Of a stretch of DNA of 64,000 nt, positions 44,693 to 54,231 are shown in pieces. The notes beneath the pieces were generated by a model that worked only from the letters and a program-made list of their open reading frames with translations, had not been told where the DNA came from and made no database searches. A program made the translations under genes and the position numbers. This DNA is from Mucilaginibacter tundrae (GTDB lineage: Bacteria; Bacteroidota; Bacteroidia; Sphingobacteriales; Sphingobacteriaceae), in NCBI RefSeq assembly GCF_013408825.1, contig NZ_JACCBZ010000003.1:310001-374000 (forward strand), given 5' to 3'. How positions within the stretch are numbered: the stretch's first letter is position 1; every line of letters starts with the position of its first letter.

Positions 44693-45022
44693 TTATAACG
44701 TAAATATTTTATGCATCATCATCCATTTCTCTCCGGGTCTTGATCCAGGTAAACTTTGCTGATATTTCCACATTAATGTTTCCCAATCCTGCGCTTTTTG
44801 ATTTGACTGATCAAGAGTAGCTTTCTTTTCAAAACTAAAATCATCTCTTGCCTCTATTACCATGAATAGCCTGGTGCTTAAGCAATATATTTCCATATGA
44901 TCAATTCCTGATAATCTAATGCCTGATAATATTTCAGGCCATACATTTTTATGATATTCGATATATTCCTCAATTAATTGAGGATCGTCTTTTAGATCAA
45001 GTGTTAAACAAAATTTTTGCAT
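44693..45022 (-). CDS. L-rhamnose/L-fucose mutarotase-family protein
   Basis: Small cytoplasmic RhaM-family (DUF718) protein, 109 residues, expected to speed interconversion of the alpha and beta anomers of a 6-deoxyhexose. Motifs are CLTLDLKDDPQLIEEYIEYHKNVWPEILSG with the conserved His, DHMEIYCLSTRLFMVIEA and the C-terminal MWKYQQSLPGSRPGEKWMMMHKIFTL. It is 3 bp after the fucP gene, so L-fucose is the likely sugar, though the family was first known for L-rhamnose and the rha operon here lacks its own copy. Length is typical of the family. Confidence 0.88.
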   Translation of the reverse strand: MQKFCLTLDLKDDPQLIEEYIEYHKNVWPEILSGIRLSGIDHMEIYCLSTRLFMVIEARDDFSFEKKATLDQSNQKAQDWETLMWKYQQSLPGSRPGEKWMMMHKIFTL

Positions 45023-45025
45023 GTA

Positions 45026-46261
45026 TTAATGCCTGAATACTATTTTTAACGGTTCTTCTTCTTCGCTACTTGCGTTAACTTTATAACCCTTCCAACCATA
45101 CCAGGCCACAATTAGAAAGCAAAACAATGGCACCACATATGAAATAGCGGTTGAGTATTTATCTGCAATTAGCCCCATCACAACTGGCATTATTGCCCCG
45201 CCAACTATCGACATAATTAAAAACGAAGATGCTTTTTTTGTATGATGCCCTAAATCCTTCAGACCCAAAGCGAATATCGTTGGGAACATGATCGATTCGA
45301 AAAAGAAAACGGCCAACAAAGCGTAAACAGAAAGCCACTGTCTATTTAATATAACTATTATACAAAGCACCACATTAATCAACGCGTAAGCAGTAAGCAA
45401 TTTATTGGGAGCAAATACGCGCATTAAAGCAGTGCCGATAAATCTACCAACGGTAAATAACACCAAACCAACTGATAATAGTGTTGCCGCCTTGGCGTTT
45501 TGAATGCCGGTATTTGCTTCGGTACAATAATTTATAAAAAATGCTGCTATGCCAACCTGTGCTGCTACATAAAAAAATTGCGCAACTACTCCAAATTTGA
45601 AATTGTTGTGTTCAAATAATGGCTTTTTATCTAATTCTCGTGAAGAAACGATATCACTTTCTTTTATCTCCGGAAGTGGCGTTTTTAAAAAAAAACAGGC
45701 AATAAATAACACTACAATTCCAATTATAACGTATATAATCTTAACAGAATCAAGATTACCTTGATGGCCGTTACTCCCCCCAAAAAATAGAAAGGCAGCA
45801 ATGATTGGCCCAAGAAAAGCCCCAACACCATTGAAACATTGAGCAAGGTTTAACCTTGTTTCTGAAGTTTCAGGGCTTCCTAAAATGGTTACATATGGAT
45901 TGGCCGCTGTTTCAAGGCAAGCTAATCCTGAAGCCAATATAAATAACGCGACTAAAAAGAAATTAAAGCTTAACTGCTCCGCTGCGGGATAAAAAAGAAA
46001 AGCACCAACAGCATATAAACACAGACCCAGTATAATTCCTTTTCTATATCCATATTTATTCATGAATATTCCAGCAGGCAAGGCAATTAGAAAATAAGCC
46101 CCAAAATAAGCCCCTTGTAATAAAGTGGACCGGGTTTTTGAGATATTAAGCGTTTCCTGAAAATGTTTATTTAAAACATCAAGCAATCCGTAAGCAAAAC
46201 CCCATAAAAAAAACAGAGATGTAACCAGAATTAAAGGTATAAGATACTTATTCTTTGACAT
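45026..46261 (-). CDS. fucP: L-fucose:proton symporter FucP-like MFS permease
   Basis: Inner-membrane major facilitator of the fucose/hexose-proton symporter group, 411 residues and about twelve helices. Typical elements: YLIPLILVTSLFFLWGFAYGLLDVLNKHFQETLNIS, TLLQGAYFGAYFLIALPAGIFMNKYGYRKGI, ACLETAANPYVTILG, QCFNGVGAFLGPIIAAF, VAQVGIAAFFINYC, RFIGTALMRVFAPNKLL and FPTIFALGLKDLGHHTKKASSFLIMSIVGGAIMP. The ANPY and DLG motifs are those of FucP. It heads the fucose operon and its 223-bp upstream spacer should hold the operon promoter. Fucose freed by the GH95 enzyme is a plausible source. Confidence 0.9.
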   Translation of the reverse strand: MSKNKYLIPLILVTSLFFLWGFAYGLLDVLNKHFQETLNISKTRSTLLQGAYFGAYFLIALPAGIFMNKYGYRKGIILGLCLYAVGAFLFYPAAEQLSFNFFLVALFILASGLACLETAANPYVTILGSPETSETRLNLAQCFNGVGAFLGPIIAAFLFFGGSNGHQGNLDSVKIIYVIIGIVVLFIACFFLKTPLPEIKESDIVSSRELDKKPLFEHNNFKFGVVAQFFYVAAQVGIAAFFINYCTEANTGIQNAKAATLLSVGLVLFTVGRFIGTALMRVFAPNKLLTAYALINVVLCIIVILNRQWLSVYALLAVFFFESIMFPTIFALGLKDLGHHTKKASSFLIMSIVGGAIMPVVMGLIADKYSTAISYVVPLFCFLIVAWYGWKGYKVNASSEEEEPLKIVFRH

Positions 46262-46440
46262 ATATCAGCCTGATAGTGTGTTAGAGTTTAATATTGGGTA
46301 TACAAATAAAGCAATTGTTTTACTTTAAATACTCTACATAATTATCATATCGTTATGCAATATTGTACAACCAGGAATATTATTTTAGAACACGCTGCTA
46401 CCTGCATTATATCTGGTTCATATTAATCTTTATAAATCAA

Positions 46441-46457
46441 TTAATAACTGTTATTAA
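46441..46457. promoter_or_regulatory. 17-bp palindrome between GH3 gene and fucose operon
   Basis: TTAATAAC, a single T, and GTTATTAA form a perfect 8+1+8 dyad. It lies 27 bp past the GH3 stop and about 180 bp upstream of fucP on the same strand. The missing loop makes it a poor RNA hairpin and more like a dimer-binding operator. Confidence 0.4.
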
Positions 46458-46484
46458 AAATAATTTCAAGATCCGCTTCAATGC

Positions 46485-48785
46485 TCATAATTTCCCATTG
46501 GTATCTGGTTGATAATGCGTACTGGTTCGGTAATCAAAGTCGTGTGTTTGATCACCTATCTGTACTTTAAATTTACCTGGTTCTGTTACTCGTTGACTCA
46601 GATCATTTATAAACGAAATATCCTTTGTATTAAGTTTAAACGTAACGGTTTTGGTTTCGCCGGGCTGTAAGGATATTTTATTAAAGGCTCTCAGCCGCTT
46701 GGTGTCAGGGGTAATGGAGGCATACAACTCGCTGGTATATAATAATACGGCTTCTTTACCTTTGCGGCTACCTATGTTAGTTACATCTACGGTTACAGTT
46801 AGCATTTCGTTATCCCTCATATCTGGTTTGCTCAAATGTAGATTGCTGTATTTGAAAGCAGTATAACTAAGGCCATAACCAAATTCATATAGCGGATTAT
46901 ACCCATGGGAATCATCCGGGTTACCATTCTCAATATTTTTACGGTAATAGTTTACCAGCGCGTTAGCGTGGCGCGGATAAGTAAAAGGCAGTTTACCTGA
47001 AGGGTTTACATCACCGAATAAAATATCGGCCAGAGCATTAGCACCCTCATTGCCCGGAATATAAGCCATAACCGTTGCTGCAGATAAATTCGCTATCGAT
47101 GTAATTATCCTTGGGCGGCCTTCGGCCATAACTAAAATTACCGGCCTACCGGTTTTTACCATTTGTTTAGCCAGATCAATTTGCGCGGCAGGCAGGTCAA
47201 GGTCATCAATATTGCCTACATTTTCGGTATATGATGATTCACCAAGGCAAAGCACAACGGCATCAACTTTTTTAGCCGCTTCAACAGCCGTATTTACATC
47301 CTGTAAACTATCAAAACCTGATCCGGCTTCATACGTAACGTTTTCCTTACCTATCTTTTGCTGTATTGCTTTTAATATGGTATTCTTATCAGCAGCGTAT
47401 TGGTCATCCTGGTCGCCTTGCCAAGTATAACTCCAACCACCATCTATGGATCGCATGGTATTTGCTGCCGGGCCGGTAACCAGTACCTTAATGTTCTTTT
47501 TTAGCGGCAATATGTTATTGTCATTTTTTAGCAGGGTGATGGCTTCGGCAGCAGCTTTATAGCTTACCGCTTTAAATTCATTACTACCAAATTTGGGATA
47601 ATCATCGGGATTGCCTACCGGATGATCAAATAAGCCCAGTTCATATTTAACATGCAGTATCCGCCTTACCGACTCATTGATCCTCGACATAGGCACCTTA
47701 CCTTCGCGTACAGATTGAATAAGATAATTGTAAAATGTATAATCATAAGGCACAATGCACATGTCAATTCCGGCATTAACGGCCAGCGCAACCGCATCTT
47801 TTTCCGTTGCAGCTACATGGTGCCGGGTATGCAGATAGCGAACATCCATCCAGTCAGAAATCACTATCCCGTTAAACTTTAATTCCTTACGCAGCACATC
47901 GGTTAGTAAATATTTGCTGGCATGTACAGGCACCCCATTAATTTCTGATGAGTTTACCATCAATGTGCGTGAGCCTGACTTTACCGCTTCGATAAATGGC
48001 GGCAAAAAGTATTCGCGCATGTAGCGGTCGGGTATCCAGGCGGGTGTGCGGTCTTTTCCGCTTAAGGGGTCACCGTAGCCTAAAAAGTGTTTCATGGTTG
48101 AAGTAACATGATACTTATCGCCCACATTATTTCCCTGGTAGCCCTTAATAATTGCAGCTCCCATCGTTTTAACTAAGTAAGGGTCTTCGCCAAAAGTTTC
48201 ATATATCCGCGGCCATACCTGGTTCTTGGCTACGTCTAACACAGGCGAAAAATTCCAGGGTATATAACTGGCACGGGTTTCATAGGCAGAGATCTCCCCT
48301 TCCTGATAAGCAAGCGTGGGATTAAAAGTAGCAGCCATCGCAATTTCTTGCGGAAATAAAGTACTGCCAAGGGTATAGGTAACGCCGTGTATAGCGTCTA
48401 TGCCATATAAGGCCGGGATCTTAAGCCTGTCTTGTAGGGCCACGCGCTGCATAGCCGATATGATTTGGTACCAATGCTCGCGACTATAAGCATGCCCCGC
48501 TACGTTTTGAAAAGAGCCGATATGATACTTTAATATTTTTTCTTTCAGTTTTTGCTCGTCTATCTCATGCGGCTCTAATATTTTTCCGGAAGCATCGGTT
48601 TTTGAAATAGCATCAAGGGTAAGGTTAGTCATTTGCCCAACTTTTTCTTCAAGTGTCATTTTACTCAGCAAAGTATTTACCTTTTCATCTATTGATTTTG
48701 ATGACGAGATTTTTTTTGTTTGCGCGTTCGCGGATAATATACCCAACCCGGTTAATGCCAGGGTTAGCAACAATTGTTTTTTCAT
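46485..48785 (-). CDS. GH3 beta-glucosidase (BglX-like)
   Basis: Periplasmic family 3 beta-glycosidase releasing terminal glucose or xylose from beta-linked oligosaccharides. From the ATG at 48785 (MKKQLLLTLALTGLGILSANAQ signal peptide) it has 766 residues; a longer frame from 48854 lacks a signal at its start and is rejected. Order: TIM barrel (KMTLEEKVGQMTNLTLD, PALYGIDAIHGVTYTLGSTLFPQ, AATFNPTLAYQEGEISAYE, STMKHFLGYGDPLSGKDRTPAW), nucleophile Asp near residue 310 in GIVISDWMDVRYL, alpha/beta sandwich (TLLKNDNNILPLKKNIKVLVTGPAA, VLCLGESSYTENVGN) and fibronectin-III-like C-domain (YEFGYGLSYTAFKYSN). It is divergent from the hybrid regulator gene, which probably controls it. Confidence 0.94.
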   Translation of the reverse strand: MKKQLLLTLALTGLGILSANAQTKKISSSKSIDEKVNTLLSKMTLEEKVGQMTNLTLDAISKTDASGKILEPHEIDEQKLKEKILKYHIGSFQNVAGHAYSREHWYQIISAMQRVALQDRLKIPALYGIDAIHGVTYTLGSTLFPQEIAMAATFNPTLAYQEGEISAYETRASYIPWNFSPVLDVAKNQVWPRIYETFGEDPYLVKTMGAAIIKGYQGNNVGDKYHVTSTMKHFLGYGDPLSGKDRTPAWIPDRYMREYFLPPFIEAVKSGSRTLMVNSSEINGVPVHASKYLLTDVLRKELKFNGIVISDWMDVRYLHTRHHVAATEKDAVALAVNAGIDMCIVPYDYTFYNYLIQSVREGKVPMSRINESVRRILHVKYELGLFDHPVGNPDDYPKFGSNEFKAVSYKAAAEAITLLKNDNNILPLKKNIKVLVTGPAANTMRSIDGGWSYTWQGDQDDQYAADKNTILKAIQQKIGKENVTYEAGSGFDSLQDVNTAVEAAKKVDAVVLCLGESSYTENVGNIDDLDLPAAQIDLAKQMVKTGRPVILVMAEGRPRIITSIANLSAATVMAYIPGNEGANALADILFGDVNPSGKLPFTYPRHANALVNYYRKNIENGNPDDSHGYNPLYEFGYGLSYTAFKYSNLHLSKPDMRDNEMLTVTVDVTNIGSRKGKEAVLLYTSELYASITPDTKRLRAFNKISLQPGETKTVTFKLNTKDISFINDLSQRVTEPGKFKVQIGDQTHDFDYRTSTHYQPDTNGKL

Positions 48786-48847
48786 AAATATTGACGAGAG
48801 ATAAGAATAATTGGTATTCAAAGGTAAATGTAGATTAAAAAAATGTG

Positions 48848-48914
48848 TTGGCATACGGGGTTGACATTTATACCCCTGTTATTCTACAAAATCTAATATA
48901 TTCATGGTTGGCAT
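48848..48914. promoter_or_regulatory. Repeated TTGRCAT motifs in the GH3/HTCS divergent region
   Basis: TTGGCAT (48848), GGTTGACATTTAT (from 48859) and GGTTGGCATTTAT (from 48906) occur in the same orientation between the two divergent starts. A further GGTTGACATT lies at 53168-53177 before the AraC gene. Direct repeats suit an AraC-type DNA-binding domain such as the output domain of the adjacent hybrid regulator. Confidence 0.4.
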
Positions 48915-48940
48915 TTATCGGTTAAGATAACTGGTTAACG

Positions 48941-48948
48941 TATATTTG
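48941..48948 (+). promoter_or_regulatory. Candidate -7 box for the hybrid regulator gene
   Basis: TATATTTG matches the Bacteroidota -7 consensus TAnnTTTG and would place the transcript start about 24 nt before the ATG at 48979. No good TTTG -33 element is seen at the right spacing, so the call is weak. Confidence 0.35.
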
Positions 48949-48978
48949 TTTATACCAATTATCGTATTTTCCTTTTCT

Positions 48979-51900
48979 ATGAGGTTCAACAAACTTATTG
49001 TGTTAGTCGCATTGCTATTCAGCAGCTTTATTGGAAAGGCGCAGCACGATCAGTTTCAATTTTCCCGGTTGGATATTAATAATGGCTTATCCAATAACCA
49101 GGTAACCTGTATTATTAAAGATAGTAAAGGCTTCATGTGGTTTGGTACGTTGTCAGGCCTTAATAAATATGATGGATATAAGTTTACCATATTTAAGCAC
49201 TCACAAACTGATACCGCCTCATTAAACGATGATTTTATAGTAAGCATTGCCGAAGGGCCTGGCGGCAAAATATGGGTTGAAACCCGTAATGGTTTTAATA
49301 TTTACGACCCTGCAAAGGAAAGTTTCGACCATGATATTGGCGGATATCTAAGATCAATCAATATTCCGGATTCCAATATTACATCTGTAAAAAAGGACAA
49401 ATTGGGTGATTTTTGGTTTATACATGCGGTTTACGGCGTTTATAAATACGACCAGAACACAAACACAACAACACACATCGCGCGCATAACCGGCGATGCT
49501 GCCAGCATTTATTCTAATAATATAACGGATGTTACGCTGGACAATAATGGTAATGCCTGTTTTATTTACAGCAATGGTGTGATAGAACGCTTAAACAACC
49601 AATATAAAGTCACCTACCGTTCCGAAACCATCAGCAGGAATAATAATTTAACCAACCTGTCATTTAAGTTATTTATCGATGGAGATAATGATTTTTGGGC
49701 ATTCGCGCCCACTTACGCTTCCGGTGTTTTTTATTATAGCCCGGCAAAAAATAGCTATAAACATTTTGACAAGGGCGAAGGCCCCAATAAGTTAAGTACA
49801 AACATTGTTTACAATATTATTCAGGATAGCAAGGGCCTTGTTTGGGTAGCTACAGATCACGGCGGTATAAATGTCATCAACAAAAGTACTTTCACCATTA
49901 AATTAATACTTAACCGCGAGGATGATAATAAGAGCCTGAGCCAAAACAGTACCATATCCATGTATAAGGATGATACTGGCATCATCTGGATAGGAACCTA
50001 TAAAAGGGGGATTAGCTATTATAATGAAAACATTATCAAATTCCCGCTTTATACCCATCATCTTTCCGATCCGAACAGCTTGCCATTTAACGACATTAAT
50101 AAGTTTATTGAGGATAAATATGGAAACCTTTGGTTGGGGGCTAATGGCGGGGGACTTATTTATTTCGACCGCAAAAAAAACACTTTTAAAAGCTATTTAC
50201 ATGACCCGGCAAACGCCAATAGCTTATGCAATAACATTATTGTAAACATGTACATGGATCACAACCAAAAGTTATGGATCGGAACCTATTTTGGTGGACT
50301 GGACTGTTTTGATGGTAAAACATTTACGCATTACAGGCATAGCGATACAAACCCTGGCAGTATCTCGGATGACCGTATATACTCCATATTTGAAGATGAT
50401 GAACATAAGCTTTGGGTAGGTACTTTAGCCGGCGGCTTAAATGTTTTTGATCCTGCTACTCGGATATTTAGTCATTATAAGGCCGGCCAACATAATTCCA
50501 TCCATTCAAATTATATTTCATCGATTCTTGAAGACTACGACAAAAACATATGGATAGGTACATCCTACGGCGTTGACGTGCTAATTAAAAATGCCCATCG
50601 CTTTATTCATTATCTCCATCGGGATAACGACCCTAACAGCTTGGTTAATAACAATACCAATAATATTTTGCAGGATAGCAGGGGATTTATATGGATACCA
50701 ACACGCGAAGGGATCAGTATAATTAACCCGGCAACACAAAAAATTCAGAATATAACCAAGGCAAATGGACTGCCGGATAACACAGTGATGAACATTCTCG
50801 AAGATAACTCACACAACATGTGGGTCAGCACCGCGAATGGGTTATCCAACATTGTTGTTTCACAATCGGGTCAAAAACTAAACCTAAACTTTATCAACTA
50901 CAATGAAACTGACGGATTGCAGGGGCGTGAGTTTACCGAAAATGCGGCCTGTAAAACGCGCGAAGGCGAACTGATATTTGGCGGTGCAAATGGTTTCAAT
51001 ATTTTCAATCCTTTAAACATCCACATCAACAATGCGCCATCTAACCTGGTTTTTACCAATTTTCAGCTCTTTAATCAAAGCCTGCAAGTTGGTGAAAAGA
51101 TAAACGGACATGTTATTCTGCCTCAATCCATCGCAACTTCAAAATCAATAGAATTAAGGCACAATGAAAACGTATTTGCCATAGAATTCGCATCGCTGAA
51201 TTATTTTAACCCTGATAAGATCAAGATGCAATATAAAATGGAGGGGTTTGATAATGATTGGATAACAACAGATAATCTGATCAGAAAAGCAACTTACACC
51301 AATCTTGATGCCGGGGATTACACGTTTAAGGTTCGAATACTAAATAATAAATCAGGTAAAAACGAAATATCGTTAAACATCCATATCCTCCCACCATTTT
51401 GGAAAACGCCTGCCGCTTACCTGCTTTATATGCTGATAATTTTTGGCGCATTATTCCTAATCAGGAAAAGGGGCATACAAAAACTACGGATGCAATTCGC
51501 CCTTGAAAAAGAACGGGAAGAAGCCAAGCGGATGCATGAGCTTGACTTGATGAAGATTAAATTCTTCACCAATATCAGCCATGAGTTCAGGACTCCGATA
51601 TCATTGATAATGGCACCTGTGGATAAGGTACTTAAACAAATAAAAGAACCGGAAATAAAAAAGCAGCTTGAATTTGCCAACCGTAATGCCAGGCGGTTGC
51701 TCAATATGGTAAATCAATTACTGGATTTCAGAAAAATGGAATCGCAGGAGTTGAAACTGCATATCCAGGATGGCGAAATAATTTCTTTTATCCGCGAGAT
51801 AGCTTATTCATTTAACGACATCGCGGAAAAGAAAAACATCAGTTTCATTTTCGATACCGGGATTGATGAATTTTATGGTGAGTTTGACCATGATAAAATT

Positions 51901-53100
51901 GAACGTATTTTATTCAATATCTTGTCAAATGCTTTTAAGTTTACGCAGATAGGCGGTCATGTAAGTCTGTTGCTTGACAATACACTCGTTGCCAAGCCAT
52001 TTGATTTAGGTTTGCAGATTAAGGTGATTGATACTGGAATAGGTATTGCGCAGGAAAAGATAAACAGGATTTTTGACCCTTTCTTTCAGGATGATGTACC
52101 CGGATCGATAGTTAACAAGGGCACCGGTATTGGTCTTTCCATTACCAAAGAATTTGTAAACCTGCATAACGGAACAATAACGGCGCAAAGTGAACCTGGC
52201 GAGGGCAGTACATTTGCTATAGTGATTCCCCTTAAGGCAGCCGATACAAGAGTTTCATTGGTAAATGGAAATACCCCGGCCACCTTAACAGTTGAAGCTA
52301 ACACCCCAAACAATATTAAGCATACCGATAGAAAAGCTACCGTATTAATCGTTGAAGACGATGCCGATTTTAGGTTTTATATAAAAGATAATTTAAAAGC
52401 AACCTTCAATATAATTGAAGCTACCGATGGTAAAGAGGGTTGGCAAAAGGCTCTGGCTTCCCATCCTAATATTGTTGTAAGTGACATCAGCATGCCTGAG
52501 ATGGATGGCATTGAATTATGCCGGAAAATTAAGGTGGATACACGTACCACGCACATACCTGTTGTATTGTTAACTGCTTTAACCGGCGAAGGCGCGCAAT
52601 TGAAAGGTTTGGAAACAGGCGCTACTGATTATATGACCAAGCCTTTTAATTTCGAGATATTATTATCAAAAATTAAAAATATTTTGGTGCAGCAGGAGAA
52701 CATGCGCAAGACCTATCAAAAACAGGTAGAGGTAAAACCCACAGATATGGTAGTTGAATCGCCTGATGAAGTATTTCTGCAAAAACTATTACGTTTAATC
52801 GAAGAGAATATTGATAATTCTAATTTTTCCGTCGAGGAATTAAGCGGTGACATGTTTATAAGCAGGTATACACTCTATAAGAAAATATTAGCTTTAACAG
52901 GCAAGACGCCTAACGAATTCATCAGGCACATGCGCTTAAAACGCGCCGCTCAATTATTGGAAAACGGTTATCTCACCGTATCTCAAATATGTTATAAAGT
53001 TGGATTTAAAAGCCAGAAATACTTTGTAAAAGCATTTAAAGCTGAATTCAATGTCTCCCCATCGTCCTACATGGAAACGAAGGGAAAATCTGTGGTCTAA
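48979..53100 (+). CDS. Hybrid two-component system regulator (HTCS)
   Basis: One-polypeptide sensor and transcription factor of 1373 residues from the ATG at 48979 (signal peptide MRFNKLIVLVALLFSSFIGKAQ); an upstream TTG at 48946 is rejected. The periplasmic sensor is a two-propeller array of Reg_prop repeats (many copies of DSKGFMWFGT-like strands) and a Y_Y_Y domain, then a transmembrane helix near residue 810 (PAAYLLYMLIIFGALFLI). Inside are HisKA with phospho-His near 860 (FFTNISHEFRTP), HATPase (NILSNAFKFT, DTGIGI, GTGIGLSI), a receiver with phospho-Asp near 1168 (VVSDISMPEMDG) and an AraC-type HTH (about 1280-1367). HTCS proteins bind oligosaccharides and activate nearby glycan loci; the divergent GH3 gene is the nearest target. 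Confidence 0.95.
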   Translation: MRFNKLIVLVALLFSSFIGKAQHDQFQFSRLDINNGLSNNQVTCIIKDSKGFMWFGTLSGLNKYDGYKFTIFKHSQTDTASLNDDFIVSIAEGPGGKIWVETRNGFNIYDPAKESFDHDIGGYLRSINIPDSNITSVKKDKLGDFWFIHAVYGVYKYDQNTNTTTHIARITGDAASIYSNNITDVTLDNNGNACFIYSNGVIERLNNQYKVTYRSETISRNNNLTNLSFKLFIDGDNDFWAFAPTYASGVFYYSPAKNSYKHFDKGEGPNKLSTNIVYNIIQDSKGLVWVATDHGGINVINKSTFTIKLILNREDDNKSLSQNSTISMYKDDTGIIWIGTYKRGISYYNENIIKFPLYTHHLSDPNSLPFNDINKFIEDKYGNLWLGANGGGLIYFDRKKNTFKSYLHDPANANSLCNNIIVNMYMDHNQKLWIGTYFGGLDCFDGKTFTHYRHSDTNPGSISDDRIYSIFEDDEHKLWVGTLAGGLNVFDPATRIFSHYKAGQHNSIHSNYISSILEDYDKNIWIGTSYGVDVLIKNAHRFIHYLHRDNDPNSLVNNNTNNILQDSRGFIWIPTREGISIINPATQKIQNITKANGLPDNTVMNILEDNSHNMWVSTANGLSNIVVSQSGQKLNLNFINYNETDGLQGREFTENAACKTREGELIFGGANGFNIFNPLNIHINNAPSNLVFTNFQLFNQSLQVGEKINGHVILPQSIATSKSIELRHNENVFAIEFASLNYFNPDKIKMQYKMEGFDNDWITTDNLIRKATYTNLDAGDYTFKVRILNNKSGKNEISLNIHILPPFWKTPAAYLLYMLIIFGALFLIRKRGIQKLRMQFALEKEREEAKRMHELDLMKIKFFTNISHEFRTPISLIMAPVDKVLKQIKEPEIKKQLEFANRNARRLLNMVNQLLDFRKMESQELKLHIQDGEIISFIREIAYSFNDIAEKKNISFIFDTGIDEFYGEFDHDKIERILFNILSNAFKFTQIGGHVSLLLDNTLVAKPFDLGLQIKVIDTGIGIAQEKINRIFDPFFQDDVPGSIVNKGTGIGLSITKEFVNLHNGTITAQSEPGEGSTFAIVIPLKAADTRVSLVNGNTPATLTVEANTPNNIKHTDRKATVLIVEDDADFRFYIKDNLKATFNIIEATDGKEGWQKALASHPNIVVSDISMPEMDGIELCRKIKVDTRTTHIPVVLLTALTGEGAQLKGLETGATDYMTKPFNFEILLSKIKNILVQQENMRKTYQKQVEVKPTDMVVESPDEVFLQKLLRLIEENIDNSNFSVEELSGDMFISRYTLYKKILALTGKTPNEFIRHMRLKRAAQLLENGYLTVSQICYKVGFKSQKYFVKAFKAEFNVSPSSYMETKGKSVV

Positions 53101-53316
53101 CCCATTCAACATTCATTTCTGCTCAAATCTAAATATTCAATTATTTGATTAACAACGTTTTGGTTATGGTTGACATTAGTGTCCCTATTAATCCACAATT
53201 GCATACTTAAGCCGCTATACCTTTATTTCGGTAAACGTACAGGGCCTCATATCTGATAAGTTTCAACCACCAATTATCAAACCAATTGAATTAACCTGTA
53301 ATAACTGTTAAGCAAT

Positions 53317-54231
53317 ATGAGAAGTAATGTAATGCACGAAATTACGCCACTAAATCCCGGGGATTGTTTTAATGTTTATTCAAGGATAAAGCCTCGGTTC
53401 GATGCTCCTCTGCACTATCATGAGGAATATGAGCTCAACCTAATTCTTAACGCGAACGGAGCCAAACGTATAATAGGTGGCCATATGGAAACTATCGGCG
53501 ATTATGAATTGGTATTGGTAGGCCCAAATGTAACGCACACGTGGATCAGCCATAAATGCCAAAATCAATCCGTTACTGAAATTACCGTACAATTTCACAG
53601 AGATCTTTTTGACGATAAATTTTTAAGCCGCAATCAACTCAGTTTTGTAAAAAATATGATTGAGCGTTCACAAAGAGGGATACTTTTTTCACCCGATACC
53701 GTAGCTGCTATAAAAGATCGCATCATCGAGTTAAAAAATAAGAGCGGGTTCACTTCAGTGTTGGATTTGCTTTCCATTTTGCATGAGCTTTCTACCTCGA
53801 GAAACATGAAGACACTATCTGACGCCAGCTTTTCGAATGAATATTTCCATTATAACAGCAGGCGGTTAGAAAAAGTGTTTGAATACATTAACTCGCATTA
53901 TAATAAACAAGTAAACCTGGGCGAAGTATCTAAAATAGCTAATATGCCCGAGTCTTCTTTCAGTCGTTTTATAAAACAACGGACAGGGAAAACGTTTATT
54001 GATAGTTTAAATGAAATCAGACTTGGCCATGCTGCACGCATGCTGATAGAAACCTCCAACACAGTGGCCGAAATTGCCTATCAATGTGGTTTTAATAATA
54101 TTTCAAACTTTAACAGGATATTTAAACGTAAAAAACTATGCATTCCGAAGGATTTTAGAGAGACCTATGCGGGTTATAAGGCTTTTGATAGTATAACGAG
54201 GGGTTTTACTAATCAAAAATCACTTGATTAG
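53317..54231 (+). CDS. AraC-family transcriptional regulator
   Basis: Cytoplasmic regulator of 304 residues. An N-terminal cupin ligand domain (FDAPLHYHEEYELNLILNANGAKRIIGGHMETIGDYELVLVGPNVTHTW) precedes a C-terminal pair of helix-turn-helix motifs (VNLGEVSKIANMPESSFSRFIKQRTGKTFIDSLNEIRLGHAARMLIETSNTVAEIAYQCGFNNISNFNRIFKRK split over about residues 205-285). Start at 53317 is likely; Met6 at 53332 is an alternative. It follows the HTCS gene by 216 bp on the same strand, and its 3' end overlaps the convergent topB gene by 12 bases. Likely a sugar-responsive activator; target genes cannot be named, though the GGTTGACATT motif upstream is shared with the HTCS promoter region. Confidence 0.9.
   Translation: MRSNVMHEITPLNPGDCFNVYSRIKPRFDAPLHYHEEYELNLILNANGAKRIIGGHMETIGDYELVLVGPNVTHTWISHKCQNQSVTEITVQFHRDLFDDKFLSRNQLSFVKNMIERSQRGILFSPDTVAAIKDRIIELKNKSGFTSVLDLLSILHELSTSRNMKTLSDASFSNEYFHYNSRRLEKVFEYINSHYNKQVNLGEVSKIANMPESSFSRFIKQRTGKTFIDSLNEIRLGHAARMLIETSNTVAEIAYQCGFNNISNFNRIFKRKKLCIPKDFRETYAGYKAFDSITRGFTNQKSLD

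Noticed and set aside
48785..48854. Longer N-terminus for the GH3 protein
   Set aside because: Added residues lack a signal peptide at the start, while the ATG at 48785 begins a typical one.
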